Origin: Bradyrhizobium uaiense
GTDB taxonomy: Bacteria > Pseudomonadota > Alphaproteobacteria > Rhizobiales > Xanthobacteraceae
NCBI RefSeq assembly: GCF_010811875.1
Contig: NZ_VKHP01000008.1
Location: 22,143 to 86,142 of the forward strand
DNA: 64,000 nucleotides
Direction of reading: 5' to 3'
The translations under genes and the position numbers were made by a program. Each line of letters begins with the position of its first letter. Position 1 is the stretch's first letter. A model generated the notes under the pieces. That model had not been told where the DNA came from, searched no databases, and saw only the letters and a list, made by a program, of their open reading frames with translations. Positions 43,640 through 54,237 of this stretch are shown here, piece by piece.

Positions 43640-43789
43640 CCCGCTGCCCTGCGAAAAGACAATCCTGCGTTGGCCCGGTCCTTTCGGTTCCGGATTCCTC
43701 AGCCCCCAGCCCCCCGGGGCCGTCGGGATCGGGCCTGTTCGCAGGGGAGTTAAATCCCAACACTGGGCCAACGAAAGTTGGTCCTTTTT
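43640..43789 (+). ncRNA. candidate orphan small RNA with its own terminator
   Basis: No plus-strand gene precedes the strong terminator at 43765, yet a nested fold leads to it: CCCTGCGAA (43647-43655) pairs with TTCGCAGGG (43738-43746), and inside it GGCCCGGTCC (43672-43681) pairs with GGATCGGGCC (43726-43735, one G-U), leaving an asymmetric internal loop of 16 and 2 nt. A single-stranded AGTTAAATCCCAACACT tract links this to the terminator. It does not carry the signatures of SRP RNA, RNase P RNA or tmRNA. The 5' end is a guess. Confidence 0.55.
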
Positions 43790-43794
43790 GTTTT
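43765..43794 (+). terminator. rho-independent terminator of the candidate sRNA
   Basis: GGGCCAAC (43765-43772), GAAA tetraloop, GTTGGTCC (43777-43784, one G-U), then TTTTTGTTTT. It is flanked on both sides by minus-strand genes, and in the minus direction no T-run follows. Confidence 0.85.
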
Positions 43795-43954
43795 GGGGAC
43801 CCTGCTCGATCCCGCGCGATCGAGATGCCCACACCCAGCCCCGGCGCGTTCCTTTCAGCACATCACTGGATGCACGTTTGTTGTCGGTCCAGGCGGCTGC
43901 ACGACATGCGCGCGGCCCAACGACGCGACTGATGCAGGCTAGCGCAGCAACGCG

Positions 43955-44716
43955 CTAGCGAAGCGAGGTGAAGGCCGCGCCGAGCATCGGGCCCGGCTTG
44001 TCGCGATTGCCGTCCTGGACGTACACCGCCGCGGCATCGACGCCATCGCGCGTAATGTTCTCCAGCGGTACGGTCCAGCTTCCGGACGAACCGTTCCAGT
44101 CACCGACCTTGAGCAGATTGCGCACCACGTTGTGGTAGGTGATCTCGTGGCCGCGGTTCTCGCCGCGCGCGATCGAGATCGGCACCGACTTCGAGATCGA
44201 GCAGATCCAGACTTCGCCGCGCGACACTGCGGGCGATTTCGATGCGGCGACCGACACGTTGATCTGCTTGCCGGTCAGCGTCATCGTCACCGGCACCGAC
44301 ATCACGCTGCCGCCCTTCTCAGTGTCCTTGATCGCGCTCTCGATACTGGCGCGGTCGCTGCCGATCACATGCGCGGAGCCGTTGATGACGGCCTGCGGCG
44401 TGTAGACGTCGCGATCGCCGCGCATATGCGAATAGGCTTTCTGACGCGCGCTGAAGCGGGAATCAGCCAGCGTGTCCTTCCAGCCGAGATAATCCCAATA
44501 GTCGATCGGCATGCTCAGCGCGATGACGTTGGGGTCCTTCGCGAGCTCACCGATGATCTTGTCCGCAGGCGGACAGGACGAGCATCCCTGCGAGGTGAAG
44601 AGTTCGACGACAGCACGCGGATCGGCGTGAGCGGGGCGGATGATTGCGACGATCGCGCAGATACCGAGGGCGCTGGACCATCGCGAGATAGAATTATAGG
44701 CCATCATCGCTGTCAT
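43955..44716 (-). CDS. DUF1223 exported thioredoxin-like protein
   Basis: 253 residues. Signal peptide (about 10-31, ending RPAHA), then AVVELFTSQGCSSCPPADKIIGELA with a CxxC pair, IALSMPIDYWDYLGWKDTLADSRFSARQKAY and YTPQAVINGSAHVIGSDR, the marks of DUF1223, followed by a beta-rich C-terminal domain. The CSSC and fold suggest a periplasmic thiol protein; no activity is established for the family that I know of. Start could also be the Met three codons later. It lies downstream of acnA on the same strand but beyond a hairpin and a repeat. Confidence 0.88.
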   Translation of the reverse strand: MTAMMAYNSISRWSSALGICAIVAIIRPAHADPRAVVELFTSQGCSSCPPADKIIGELAKDPNVIALSMPIDYWDYLGWKDTLADSRFSARQKAYSHMRGDRDVYTPQAVINGSAHVIGSDRASIESAIKDTEKGGSVMSVPVTMTLTGKQINVSVAASKSPAVSRGEVWICSISKSVPISIARGENRGHEITYHNVVRNLLKVGDWNGSSGSWTVPLENITRDGVDAAAVYVQDGNRDKPGPMLGAAFTSLR

Positions 44717-44810
44717 ACTGCGAACCAGTCGTGATGATTTCTATCCGTAATTGTACGGAGCATGAAGTTTGTCCCTGAACTTGCGTGCCCCAAAACGCGA
44801 GAAAGCGGCC

Positions 44811-44842
44811 TTTTCATAGGCCGCCTTCTTTTTAGCCGCTAC
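44811..44842. terminator. hairpin between acnA and the DUF1223 gene
   Basis: GAAAGCGGCC (44811-44820) and GGCCGCCTTC (44819-44828 region) form an imperfect stem around TTTTCATA, followed on the plus strand by TTTTT. Flanking genes both run on the minus strand, so it is either a terminator for acnA working without a T-run or the end of an unseen plus-strand transcript. Confidence 0.45.
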
Positions 44843-44880
44843 TCACTAAGCGGTGAGGCACCGATCACAAATCCGCGTTA

Positions 44881-44935
44881 GAGCGCGGTCCCTCGCGACA
44901 AACGCGAGGTGTTTGCGCGGAGACCATGCTCAAAC
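44881..44935. repeat. intergenic palindromic repeat, right-hand remnant
   Basis: Shares GGTCCCTCGCGACAAACGCG and GTTTGCGCGGAG with the core of the 10680-10754 repeat and ends CCATGCTCAAAC, like the right end of the 2268-2316 repeat. The left GAGCATGATC arm is reduced to GAGCGCG. It abuts the acnA stop. Confidence 0.75.
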
Positions 44936-44943
44936 AAAGGGCC

Positions 44944-47664
<2,721 letters not shown>

Positions 47665-47790
47665 GCGAGGGATCCCAATTTCAGTTATACCCGGCAAGGG
47701 TAACTAAACACCGGCGACCGATACGGGCCGAGGGGATGGCCTGGATGGCTTGCGGCCGCCGATTGTGTGTGCTGCATCAAGTTCCGGGCT

Positions 47791-47807
47791 TATAGAACCT
47801 TTCTAGA
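47791..47807. promoter_or_regulatory. Irr-type ICE motif between acnA and ccmA
   Basis: TATAGAA-CCT-TTCTAGA contains the perfect dyad TAGAA-N3-TTCTA and matches 12 of 14 specified bases of the rhizobial iron-control element TTTAGAA-N3-TTCTAAA. It lies 127 bp upstream of acnA and 97 bp upstream of ccmA. Binding by Irr is inferred from the motif. Confidence 0.6.
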
Positions 47808-47903
47808 AGCACCGCCACACCGACAAGCGTGCGACAGCGTTGCGCGACCCAAAAATTCTCACGCGGTAGCGAAAGGTTTCAGAGGGCTGTGACAAGACGA
47901 ACC

Positions 47904-48506
47904 ATGCGGCTCTCGGGACGAAATCTGAAATGCGTGCGCGGTGGGCGCGAGGTGTTTTCCGACCTCGATCTGTCGGCCACGTCAGGCGAGGCGCTCGCCG
48001 TCACCGGCCCCAACGGCGCGGGCAAGACCTCGCTGCTGCGCGTCCTCGCCGGGCTGCTGGTTCCAGCCGAGGGCTCGATCGCACTGGAAGCCGGCGACGC
48101 CGAGCTCAGTCTGGCCGAACAGGCCCACTATCTCGGCCACCGCGACGCTCTGAAGCCGGCGCTAAGCGTTATGGAAAATCTTTCCTTCTGGCGGGAATTC
48201 CTCGGTGGCGAGACCAAGGATGCCGGCCACTGTCTTGCCGCCGTGGCACTCGACCACGCCGCGCATCTGCCGGCGGCCTACCTGTCTGCCGGCCAGCGCC
48301 GCCGCCTGTCGATCGCGCGTTTGCTTTCAGTGCGGCGGCCGGTCTGGCTGCTGGACGAGCCGACCTCGGCACTCGATGCGGCCGGACAGGCGATGTTCAT
48401 CGGCCTGATGCGCGACCATCTCGCCAGCGGCGGCCTGATCATAGCGGCGACGCATCTGCCGCTCGGCATCGATGCACGTGACCTGCGGATGGGGGGTGCG
48501 GCATGA
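47904..48506 (+). CDS. ccmA: haem exporter ATP-binding protein CcmA
   Basis: ATPase of the CcmABCD complex that releases holo-CcmE during c-type cytochrome maturation. 200 residues from ATG 47904. Walker [10 protein letters not shown] near 36-44, the shortened signature [15 protein letters not shown] near 130, Walker [13 protein letters not shown] and the switch ATHLPLG. The CcmA-specific [20 protein letters not shown] is present. The stop (TGA in GCATGA) originally overlapped the ccmB start; a repeat now separates them. Confidence 0.95.
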   Translation: MRLSGRNLKCVRGGREVFSDLDLSATSGEALAVTGPNGAGKTSLLRVLAGLLVPAEGSIALEAGDAELSLAEQAHYLGHRDALKPALSVMENLSFWREFLGGETKDAGHCLAAVALDHAAHLPAAYLSAGQRRRLSIARLLSVRRPVWLLDEPTSALDAAGQAMFIGLMRDHLASGGLIIAATHLPLGIDARDLRMGGAA

Positions 48507-48793
48507 ACGCGCTCTCAACACGGAGCTTAGGTCTCTCCGTCCCCTCCCCCCTTGCGGGGTCCGAGGCGAGCGAAGCTCGCTCTCGAGGTCAGGGAGGGGG
48601 GTGCCACACGACGGACTCTGTCCATTTGTCTCTTCACGATCAGCTGACGAGATTGCGAGAGCGACGTCCCTGCCGACGATCTCGCCCGGGGTCACCCCTC
48701 TCCCCAACCCTCCCCCGCAAGGGGGGAGGGAGCACACCAGTCGCGCGGTACGATATCAGGTCACATGGCCATCAACGCAGGGGTGCGGCATGA
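48493..48793. repeat. repeat element inserted at the ccmA/ccmB junction
   Basis: A 14-bp word, GGGGTGCGGCATGA, occurs at both edges (48493-48506 and 48780-48793), holding the ccmA stop on the left and the ccmB start on the right. Inside, CCCTCCCCCCTTGCGGGG (48542-48559) and CCCCGCAAGGGGGGAGGG (48713-48730) are an 18-bp perfect inverted pair, with GGCGAGCGAAGCTCGCTC as a smaller dyad. No transposase or other gene is present. Confidence 0.8.
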
Positions 48794-49458
48794 GCGCCCT
48801 TGCCGCGTTGATCCGCCGCGACATCCGGATCGCGCTGCGCGTCGGCGGCGGCGCGCTGATCGGTGTGCTGTTCTTCCTCACCGTCACGGTGCTGATGCCG
48901 TTCGCGGTGGGTCCGGATCTGGCGCTGCTGTCGCGGCTCGGCCCCGCCATTCTCTGGCTCGGCGCGCTGCTGGCGAGCCTGCTCACCCTCGACCGCCTGT
49001 TCACCGCCGACCACGAGGACGGCTCGCTCGACCTCATCGTGATGAGCCGAACGCCGCTGGAACTCGCCTGCGCCGCCAAGGCGCTGGCGCATTGGCTCGC
49101 CGCCGGCCTGCCGCTGATCATCGCCACACCCGTCCTCGGCCTGCTGCTCAATCTCGACGGCACGGCGACGCTTGCCGTCGCCGCAACCCTGCTGGCGGGA
49201 ACACCGGCGCTGACCTTCACCGGCATGATCGGAGCGGCATTGGCGGTGACGCTGCATCGCGGCGGGCTGCTGCTGGCGGTGCTGGTGCTGCCGCTGTCGA
49301 TCCCGGTGCTGATCTTCGGGGTTGCGGCCTCGCAGGCGGCGATCTCGGGCCCGCTGCCCTTTGGAACACCGTTCTCGATCCTCTGCGCGCTGTCGCTGGC
49401 AAGCCTCGTGATCGGCCCGTTTGCCGCCGCCGCGAGCCTGCGGCACGGGCTGGACTGA
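48790..49458 (+). CDS. ccmB: haem exporter protein CcmB
   Basis: Membrane subunit of CcmABCD. 222 residues from ATG 48790 (SALAALIRRDIRIALRVGGGALIG). Six hydrophobic segments with the CcmB motifs FFLTVTVLMPFAVGPDLALL, LLTLDRLFTADHEDGSLDLI and FGTPFSILCALSLASLVIGPFAAAASLR. Longer in-frame starts back to 48472 lie inside the inserted repeat and ccmA and are rejected. Confidence 0.95.
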   Translation: MSALAALIRRDIRIALRVGGGALIGVLFFLTVTVLMPFAVGPDLALLSRLGPAILWLGALLASLLTLDRLFTADHEDGSLDLIVMSRTPLELACAAKALAHWLAAGLPLIIATPVLGLLLNLDGTATLAVAATLLAGTPALTFTGMIGAALAVTLHRGGLLLAVLVLPLSIPVLIFGVAASQAAISGPLPFGTPFSILCALSLASLVIGPFAAAASLRHGLD

Positions 49459-49533
49459 GACGGGCCCGATCAAATCTCGCCGAGGGGAATTCGGCCGATT
49501 GCCTCGCTCACACCGGACGACTATCAGGGTGCC

Positions 49534-50277
49534 ATGAAGCTGACCGAGACGCTGACCGACCTCGCCAACCCGACCAGGTTTCTGGCGCTGACCGCGCGCA
49601 TCCTGCCCTGGCTCGCCGGCGCGACCGCGATCCTGCTCGCGATCGGGCTCTATCAGTCGGCCATGGCGCCCGACGACTACCAGCAGGGCGCCACGGTCAA
49701 GATCATGTTCATCCACGTGCCGAATGCGTGGCTGTCGATGTTCGTCTGGAGCGTCATGAGCGTGGCCGCGCTCGGCACTCTGGTGTGGCGGCATCCGCTG
49801 GCCGATGTCGCCGCGAAAGCCGCCGCGCCGATCGGCGCCGCCTTCACCTTCCTTGCGCTCGTCACCGGTTCGCTGTGGGGCCGGCCGATGTGGGGCACCT
49901 ACTGGGAATGGGATGCGCGGCTGACCTCGGTCTTGATCCTGTTCCTGATGTATCTCGGCCTGATGGCTTTGTGGCGCGCGGTGGAGGACCCGTCGCGCGC
50001 GGCAAGGGCTGCTGCGGTCCTCACCCTTGTGGGTGCGATCAACATCCCGATCATCAAGTTCTCGGTCGACTGGTGGAACACGCTGCATCAGCCGGCATCC
50101 GTGATCCGGATGGGCGGATCGACGCTCGACAAGGCGTTCCTGTGGCCGCTGCTGGTGATGGCGATCGCGTTTTCGCTGCTGTTCGTCACGCTGCATCTGG
50201 CGGCGATGCGCAACGAGATCCTGCGCCGGCGCGTGCGCAACCTGCAGATGATGCAGGCCAATCAACAGGCCGCCTGA
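49534..50277 (+). CDS. ccmC: haem exporter protein CcmC
   Basis: Loads haem onto CcmE. 247 residues, six transmembrane helices. The tryptophan-rich WWD-type periplasmic segment reads [21 protein letters not shown] near 115-135, and the two axial His positions are HVPNAW (about 60) and [10 protein letters not shown] (about 185). Start ATG 49534. It is followed after 4 bp by ccmD. Confidence 0.96.
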   Translation: MKLTETLTDLANPTRFLALTARILPWLAGATAILLAIGLYQSAMAPDDYQQGATVKIMFIHVPNAWLSMFVWSVMSVAALGTLVWRHPLADVAAKAAAPIGAAFTFLALVTGSLWGRPMWGTYWEWDARLTSVLILFLMYLGLMALWRAVEDPSRAARAAAVLTLVGAINIPIIKFSVDWWNTLHQPASVIRMGGSTLDKAFLWPLLVMAIAFSLLFVTLHLAAMRNEILRRRVRNLQMMQANQQAA

Positions 50278-50281
50278 CACC

Positions 50282-50461
50282 ATGTCGCTCGGTCCCTACG
50301 CCTCCTTCATCGTGACGTCCTATGCGCTGGTCGCCGCCGTCGTGCTGCTGTTGATCGTCTGGATCATCGCCGACTATCGCCGGCAGCAGGCGCGCCTCAG
50401 GGAGATCGAGGCCAGCGGCGTCACGCGCCGCTCCGGCCGCAGCGCGGTGGATATTCGATGA
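50282..50461 (+). CDS. ccmD: haem exporter protein CcmD (small)
   Basis: 59 residues: [19 protein letters not shown], a single transmembrane helix ([13 protein letters not shown], about 18-32), then a basic cytosolic tail [13 protein letters not shown], as in CcmD, which holds CcmE to the CcmABC complex. The stop TGA (50459-50461) overlaps the ccmG start ATG (50458) as ATGA. It starts 4 bp after ccmC. Too short for many gene callers but certain from position, overlap and pattern. Confidence 0.92.
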   Translation: MSLGPYASFIVTSYALVAAVVLLLIVWIIADYRRQQARLREIEASGVTRRSGRSAVDIR

Positions 50462-51051
50462 GCGACCAGGCGACAAACAGCCCGCCGCAAACCCGCCGCC
50501 TGCTGGTGGTGCTGCCGCTTGTGGTTTTTCTCGCCCTCGCCGGGCTGTTCCTGCTGCGGCTCTATGGCGGCGATCCCTCGAAAATCCCGTCGGCACTGAT
50601 CGGCCGGCCGGCACCGCAGACCGCGCTGCCTGCGCTCGACGGCCTGGTGAAGGACGGCGCGCCCGTCCCGGGTCTCGATCCCGCCGCGTTCAAGGGCAAG
50701 GTCTCGGTCGTCAACGTCTGGGCGTCGTGGTGCGTGCCCTGCCATGACGAAGCGCCGCTGCTGACCGAGCTCGGCCGCGACAAGCGCTTCCAGATCATCG
50801 GCATCAACTACAAGGACTCGCCCGAGAATGCGCGGCGCTTCCTCGGCCGCTACGGCAACCCGTTCGGCATCGTCGGCGTCGATGGCAACGGCCGCGCCTC
50901 GATCGAATGGGGCGTCTACGGCGTGCCCGAGACCTTCCTGGTCGGGCGCGAGGGCAAGATCGTCTACAAGCTGGTCGGCCCGGTGACGCCTGACAACGTC
51001 AACAGCGTGCTGAAGGCCGAGATCGAGAAGGCGCTGCGCGCCGGACCGTAA
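50458..51051 (+). CDS. ccmG: thiol:disulfide interchange protein CcmG/DsbE
   Basis: Membrane-anchored periplasmic thioredoxin that reduces apocytochrome c or CcmH. 197 residues. An N-terminal anchor (about 15-35, [21 protein letters not shown]), then the thioredoxin fold with active site [13 protein letters not shown] near 88-100, the Ccm[16 protein letters not shown] insert and [16 protein letters not shown] with the cis-Pro. Coupled to ccmD. Last gene of ccmABCDG; ccmE, ccmF, ccmH and ccmI are not in the window. Confidence 0.95.
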   Translation: MSDQATNSPPQTRRLLVVLPLVVFLALAGLFLLRLYGGDPSKIPSALIGRPAPQTALPALDGLVKDGAPVPGLDPAAFKGKVSVVNVWASWCVPCHDEAPLLTELGRDKRFQIIGINYKDSPENARRFLGRYGNPFGIVGVDGNGRASIEWGVYGVPETFLVGREGKIVYKLVGPVTPDNVNSVLKAEIEKALRAGP

Positions 51052-51056
51052 GCACA

Positions 51057-51096
51057 TCGTCATTCAGCGATGCTGTGAACCGCTGCTGAATGACGA
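51057..51096 (+). terminator. 12-bp hairpin after ccmG
   Basis: TCGTCATTCAGC (51057-51068) pairs perfectly with GCTGAATGACGA (51085-51096), 16-nt loop, five bases after the ccmG stop. No T-run; likely end or 3' protection of the ccm transcript. Confidence 0.55.
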
Positions 51097-51188
51097 GAGA
51101 AATGCCTGCGACAAAATACTGCGTCGCATTTATCTGCGGTTCATTTCGCGGCCACGGCAACGCCACGAACGCAACCCCAACTCAGCAG

Positions 51189-51202
51189 CGTTGACATCAA
51201 CG
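51189..51202. promoter_or_regulatory. perfect dyad upstream of the helix-hairpin-helix gene
   Basis: CGTTGA-CA-TCAACG, a 14-bp perfect palindrome, lies 18 bp before the ATG at 51221. Possible operator or leader hairpin; no known regulator's consensus fits. Confidence 0.4.
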
Positions 51203-51220
51203 TTCCTCTGGAGGGGACAT

Positions 51221-51598
51221 ATGCGCAAGACCACACTCGCTTCACTTCTCGCCACCGCGCTCACGCTCGGCATGCTGACGGCCACGCCGTCGATGGCCCA
51301 AGGCGTTCAGCCGGCCACGCCCGCCACCAAATCGGAAGTCAACAAGATGGCTCCCGCGCCGAAGGCTGTGACACCCGACGCGAAGACGACGGGGATGGCC
51401 AAGGATGACCTGCTCGACGTCAACAGCGCCACAGCCGACCAGCTCGACGCGCTGCCCGGTGTCGGCAAGGCCTATTCGGCCGCGATCATCAAGGGCCGGC
51501 CCTACAAGGGCAAGGATGAGCTGGTGCAGAAGAACATCCTGCCTCAGGCGACCTACGACAAGATCAAGGACAAGATCATCGCCAAGCAGAAGAGCTGA
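51221..51598 (+). CDS. exported helix-hairpin-helix (ComEA-like) protein
   Basis: 125 residues from ATG 51221 with GGAGGGG just upstream. Signal peptide (about 1-26, ending PSMAQ), a low-complexity Ala/Pro/Lys stretch (27-60), then a ComEA-type Hh[39 protein letters not shown], with the LPGVG hairpin. ComEA binds DNA in the periplasm for uptake, but this version is short and lacks the usual membrane anchor; no other competence gene is near. A DNA-binding or protein-binding role is inferred only. Confidence 0.88.
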   Translation: MRKTTLASLLATALTLGMLTATPSMAQGVQPATPATKSEVNKMAPAPKAVTPDAKTTGMAKDDLLDVNSATADQLDALPGVGKAYSAAIIKGRPYKGKDELVQKNILPQATYDKIKDKIIAKQKS

Positions 51599-51664
51599 AC
51601 ACTGAAGAATTGATCTCTGAGACCTCGGACGCAGCGCGGCGCAATCGCCCGCGCTGCGTCCGAT

Positions 51665-52264
51665 CTACTTCCGCAGGTCGCCGGCGTCCGCCTCGCTGGT
51701 CTCCAGCGAGACCGGCTCGAGGTGATAGCGCTTGGTCAGCGGCATCTGGGCGATGGCGAAGATCATGGTCAGCGGCGTCACGCCGAACACCTTGAAGTTC
51801 ACCCAGAAGTCCGTGGTCTGCGTACGCCAGACGATTTCGTTGAGGATGGCCATGCCGGCGAAGAACAGCGCCCAGCGCATGGTCAGGATGCGCCAGCCCT
51901 GCGGCGTCAGATTGAACATCTGGTCGAACATGACCGCGATGAAGGAGCGGCCGAACAGCAGGCCGCCGCCGAGCACGGCCGCGAACAGGCCATAGATGAT
52001 GGTCGGCTTGACCTTGATGAAGGTCTCGTCGTGCAGCACCAGCGTCAGGGTGCCGAAAACAAGCACGATCACGCCGGTCACGATCGCCATGATCGGCACG
52101 TGCCTGGTCACCACATAGGACGCGATCATCGCCGCGACGATCGCCACCATGAACGCGCCAGTGGCGACGAACAGATGGTACTTGGCGTTCGCGACAAAGA
52201 ACACGAGCAGCGGCCCGAGTTCGGTTGCAAGCTTGAACAGCGGATGCGGCTGGGTCTTGTCCAT
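51665..52264 (-). CDS. yciB: inner-membrane protein YciB / septation protein A
   Basis: 199 residues from ATG 52264 ([28 protein letters not shown]); a TTG codon directly before it is in frame. Five to six membrane segments and the family marks [49 protein letters not shown] and [22 protein letters not shown]. Implicated in envelope synthesis and septation in other bacteria. It is downstream of ftsY on the same strand, with a repeat element and a 15-bp tandem duplication between them. Confidence 0.94.
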   Translation of the reverse strand: MDKTQPHPLFKLATELGPLLVFFVANAKYHLFVATGAFMVAIVAAMIASYVVTRHVPIMAIVTGVIVLVFGTLTLVLHDETFIKVKPTIIYGLFAAVLGGGLLFGRSFIAVMFDQMFNLTPQGWRILTMRWALFFAGMAILNEIVWRTQTTDFWVNFKVFGVTPLTMIFAIAQMPLTKRYHLEPVSLETSEADAGDLRK

Positions 52265-52276
52265 CAATCAGTCCAT

Positions 52277-52306
52277 TGAACTCGTGTCTTGTGAACTCGT
52301 GTCTTG
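52277..52306. repeat. perfect 15-bp tandem duplication upstream of yciB
   Basis: TGAACTCGTGTCTTG occurs at 52277-52291 and again at 52292-52306 without a gap or mismatch, 13 bp before the yciB start and directly beside the 52309-52434 element. Confidence 0.8.
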
Positions 52307-52308
52307 GC

Positions 52309-52434
52309 CATCCTTCGAGACGGCGCTTCGCACCTCCTCAGGATGACGACCTTTCGTATCCCACCGTCATCCCTGCACAACGGCTTTGCCGTTGTTGCTG
52401 GAGGAGCGCGCACCTGCGCGCGTCTCGAAGGATG
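52309..52434. repeat. 126-bp element with inverted ends (CATCCTTCGAGAC family)
   Basis: CATCCTTCGAGAC (52309-52321) and GTCTCGAAGGATG (52422-52434) are 13-bp perfect inverted ends. The inside carries CCTCAGGATGACG and a GGAGCGCGCACCTGCGCGCGTC segment, as in the 24210-24257 hairpin, plus an ACAACGGCTTTGCCGTTGT dyad. It ends 2 bp before the ftsY stop codon triplet. Confidence 0.8.
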
Positions 52435-52436
52435 AA

Positions 52437-53381
52437 TTACTCGATCCCGGCAATCGCCTTGGCAAAATCCTTCGCCGTGAAGGGTGCGAGATCCTCGACG
52501 CCTTCGCCGACGCCGATGAAATGCACCGGCAGCTTGTGCTTCTCCGACAGCGCGACAAGGATGCCGCCCCGTGCCGTGCCGTCAAGCTTGGTCATCACGA
52601 GACCGGTGACCCCTGCCGTACGATGAAACGCCTCGACCTGCGACAGCGCATTTTGTCCCACGGTGGCATCGAGCACCAGCAGCACCGCGTGCGGCGCAGA
52701 CGCGTCGACCTTCTTGATGACGCGCACGACCTTTTCAAGCTCGTTCATCAGCTTGGACTTGTTTTGCAGGCGCCCCGCTGTGTCGATCAGTAGCACGTCG
52801 CGCCCCTGCTCCTTGGCCGCGGTCAGGGCGCTGAAGGCGAGGCTTGCCGAATCCGAGCCCTGGGCGCCCGCGATCACCGGCGACTTGGTACGCTCGCCCC
52901 AGACCTTGAGCTGCTCGATCGCCGCGGCGCGGAAGGTGTCGCCGGCGGCCAGCATGACCTTGCGGCCTTCGGCGGCAAATTTCGCCGACAGCTTGCCGAT
53001 CGTCGTGGTCTTGCCGGAGCCGTTGACGCCGACCACCAGGATGACGAAGGGCTGCTTCGAGCCATCGATCTCGAGCGGCTTCGCCACAGGCGCCAGCACC
53101 TTCTCGACCTCGGTCGCAACGACGTCCTTGACCTCGTCGGCGGAGATCGCCTTGTCGTAACGGCCCTTGCCGACCGCCTCCGCGATGCGGACCGCGACAT
53201 CGGTGCCGAGATCGGCGCGCAGCAGCACATCCTCGATGTCATCGAGCATGGCTGAATCGAGCTTGCGCTTGGTGACGAGGTCGGCGACCGCGGTCCCGAT
53301 CGAACTCGAGGTCCGCTTCAGGCCGCCTTTCAGCCGCTGCCACCAGCTCTGTTTGGGAGTTCCCGCAGTGGTATCGTTCAT
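52437..53381 (-). CDS. ftsY: signal recognition particle receptor FtsY
   Basis: SRP receptor GTPase that docks nascent membrane proteins at the inner membrane. 314 residues; the acidic A domain is short, and the NG core starts at about residue 25 (IGTAVADLVTKRKLDSAMLDDIEDVLLRADLG). G1 GVNGSGKTTTIGKLSAKF near 117, G2-like DTFRAAAIEQLKVW, G3 LLIDTAGRLQNKS, G4 TKLDGTARGG and the closing FIGVGEGVEDLAPF. Divergent from the pseudouridine synthase gene. Confidence 0.97.
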   Translation of the reverse strand: MNDTTAGTPKQSWWQRLKGGLKRTSSSIGTAVADLVTKRKLDSAMLDDIEDVLLRADLGTDVAVRIAEAVGKGRYDKAISADEVKDVVATEVEKVLAPVAKPLEIDGSKQPFVILVVGVNGSGKTTTIGKLSAKFAAEGRKVMLAAGDTFRAAAIEQLKVWGERTKSPVIAGAQGSDSASLAFSALTAAKEQGRDVLLIDTAGRLQNKSKLMNELEKVVRVIKKVDASAPHAVLLVLDATVGQNALSQVEAFHRTAGVTGLVMTKLDGTARGGILVALSEKHKLPVHFIGVGEGVEDLAPFTAKDFAKAIAGIE

Positions 53382-53430
53382 GGCGCGGGTGTGTTAGCCG
53401 TTTCGGCTCACAAACGAAAGTCTCGACGAA

Positions 53431-54132
53431 TTGATCGATGTTCACCAATTGACCGCGGAAGAAATCCTTGCGCGGGTGCTCCACCGCGACGGGCTGATGC
53501 TGGTCATCGACAAGCCGGCCGGTCTGCCGGTGCATCGCGGCCCCAAGGGCGGCCCCAATCTGGAGGCTTCCTTCGACGCGTTGCGGTTCGGCCTGCCGCG
53601 GCCGCCGGTGCTGGCACATCGGCTGGACAAGGACACCTCCGGCTGCCTCGTCCTGGGACGCCACCGCAAGGCGACCGCCTCGCTCGGGCTGTTGTTCAAG
53701 CACAGCAAGATCGCGAAGACCTATTGGACCGTGGTCGAGGGCGGCCCCACCGAGGATGAAGGCACCATCGACATGGCGCTCGGCCGGCTCAACGCCGAGC
53801 GCGGCTGGTGGCAGAAGCCGGACCCGGATGGCCAGAAGGCCATCACCAACTGGAAGGTGCTGGGACGCGGCAACGGCCTCGCTTGGCTCGCGATGGAGCC
53901 GGTCACCGGCCGCACCCATCAGCTGCGGGTGCATTCGTCGGCGATGGGCTGGCCGATCGTCGGCGACAATATCTATGGCAATGGTCCGCGGTTCGGCGAG
54001 CCGACCCTGCACCTGCATTCCCGCGAAATCGGCATCCCGATCTCCCGCAACAAGGAGCCGGTGCATGTCGTCGCGCCGGCGCCCCCGCACATGCAGGAGC
54101 GGCTGAAGGCCTGCGGCTGGAACGGCGAGTAG
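53431..54132 (+). CDS. RluA-family pseudouridine synthase
   Basis: 233 residues from TTG 53431; no ATG is in frame until well inside the domain, so TTG 53431 or TTG 53449 must start it. Motif I VIDKPAGLPVHRG, catalytic motif II LAHRLDKDTSGCLVLGR (Asp near residue 70), and motif III TGRTHQLRVHSSAMGWPIVGDNIYG. There is no S4 domain, which points to the RluA/RluC-short or TruC-like group; the target uridine (rRNA or tRNA) cannot be fixed from the sequence. Start uncertain, family certain. Confidence 0.92.
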   Translation: MIDVHQLTAEEILARVLHRDGLMLVIDKPAGLPVHRGPKGGPNLEASFDALRFGLPRPPVLAHRLDKDTSGCLVLGRHRKATASLGLLFKHSKIAKTYWTVVEGGPTEDEGTIDMALGRLNAERGWWQKPDPDGQKAITNWKVLGRGNGLAWLAMEPVTGRTHQLRVHSSAMGWPIVGDNIYGNGPRFGEPTLHLHSREIGIPISRNKEPVHVVAPAPPHMQERLKACGWNGE

Positions 54133-54237
54133 CCTAGGGGATTCTACGGAGCATTATCCTTACGAAACGTTCAGGTAAGCCCGATAGAGCTGCAAGCTGG
54201 CTTAGAACAAGCAATCGGGACGGGCTCAGGACGAGCA

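Noticed and set aside
43640..43789. Candidate RNA as 6S RNA, SRP RNA or tmRNA
   Set aside because: No SRP GGAAG-type loop, no tmRNA tag or tRNA-like end, and the internal loop is asymmetric on the wrong side for a usual 6S bubble. Left as unassigned.
43542..43958. Small open frames on both strands over the candidate sRNA
   Set aside because: They overlap the structured RNA and terminator, are rich in Pro/Gly/Arg from local GC content, and lack start signals.
48472..48789. Long N-terminal extension of CcmB (about 106 residues)
   Set aside because: It would be translated from ccmA and the inserted repeat; homology starts at ATG 48790.
51189..51202. FixK/FNR box upstream of the helix-hairpin-helix gene
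   Set aside because: FNR-type boxes have TTGAT and ATCAA separated by four bases; here TTGA and TCAA are separated by two, so only a generic palindrome is claimed.
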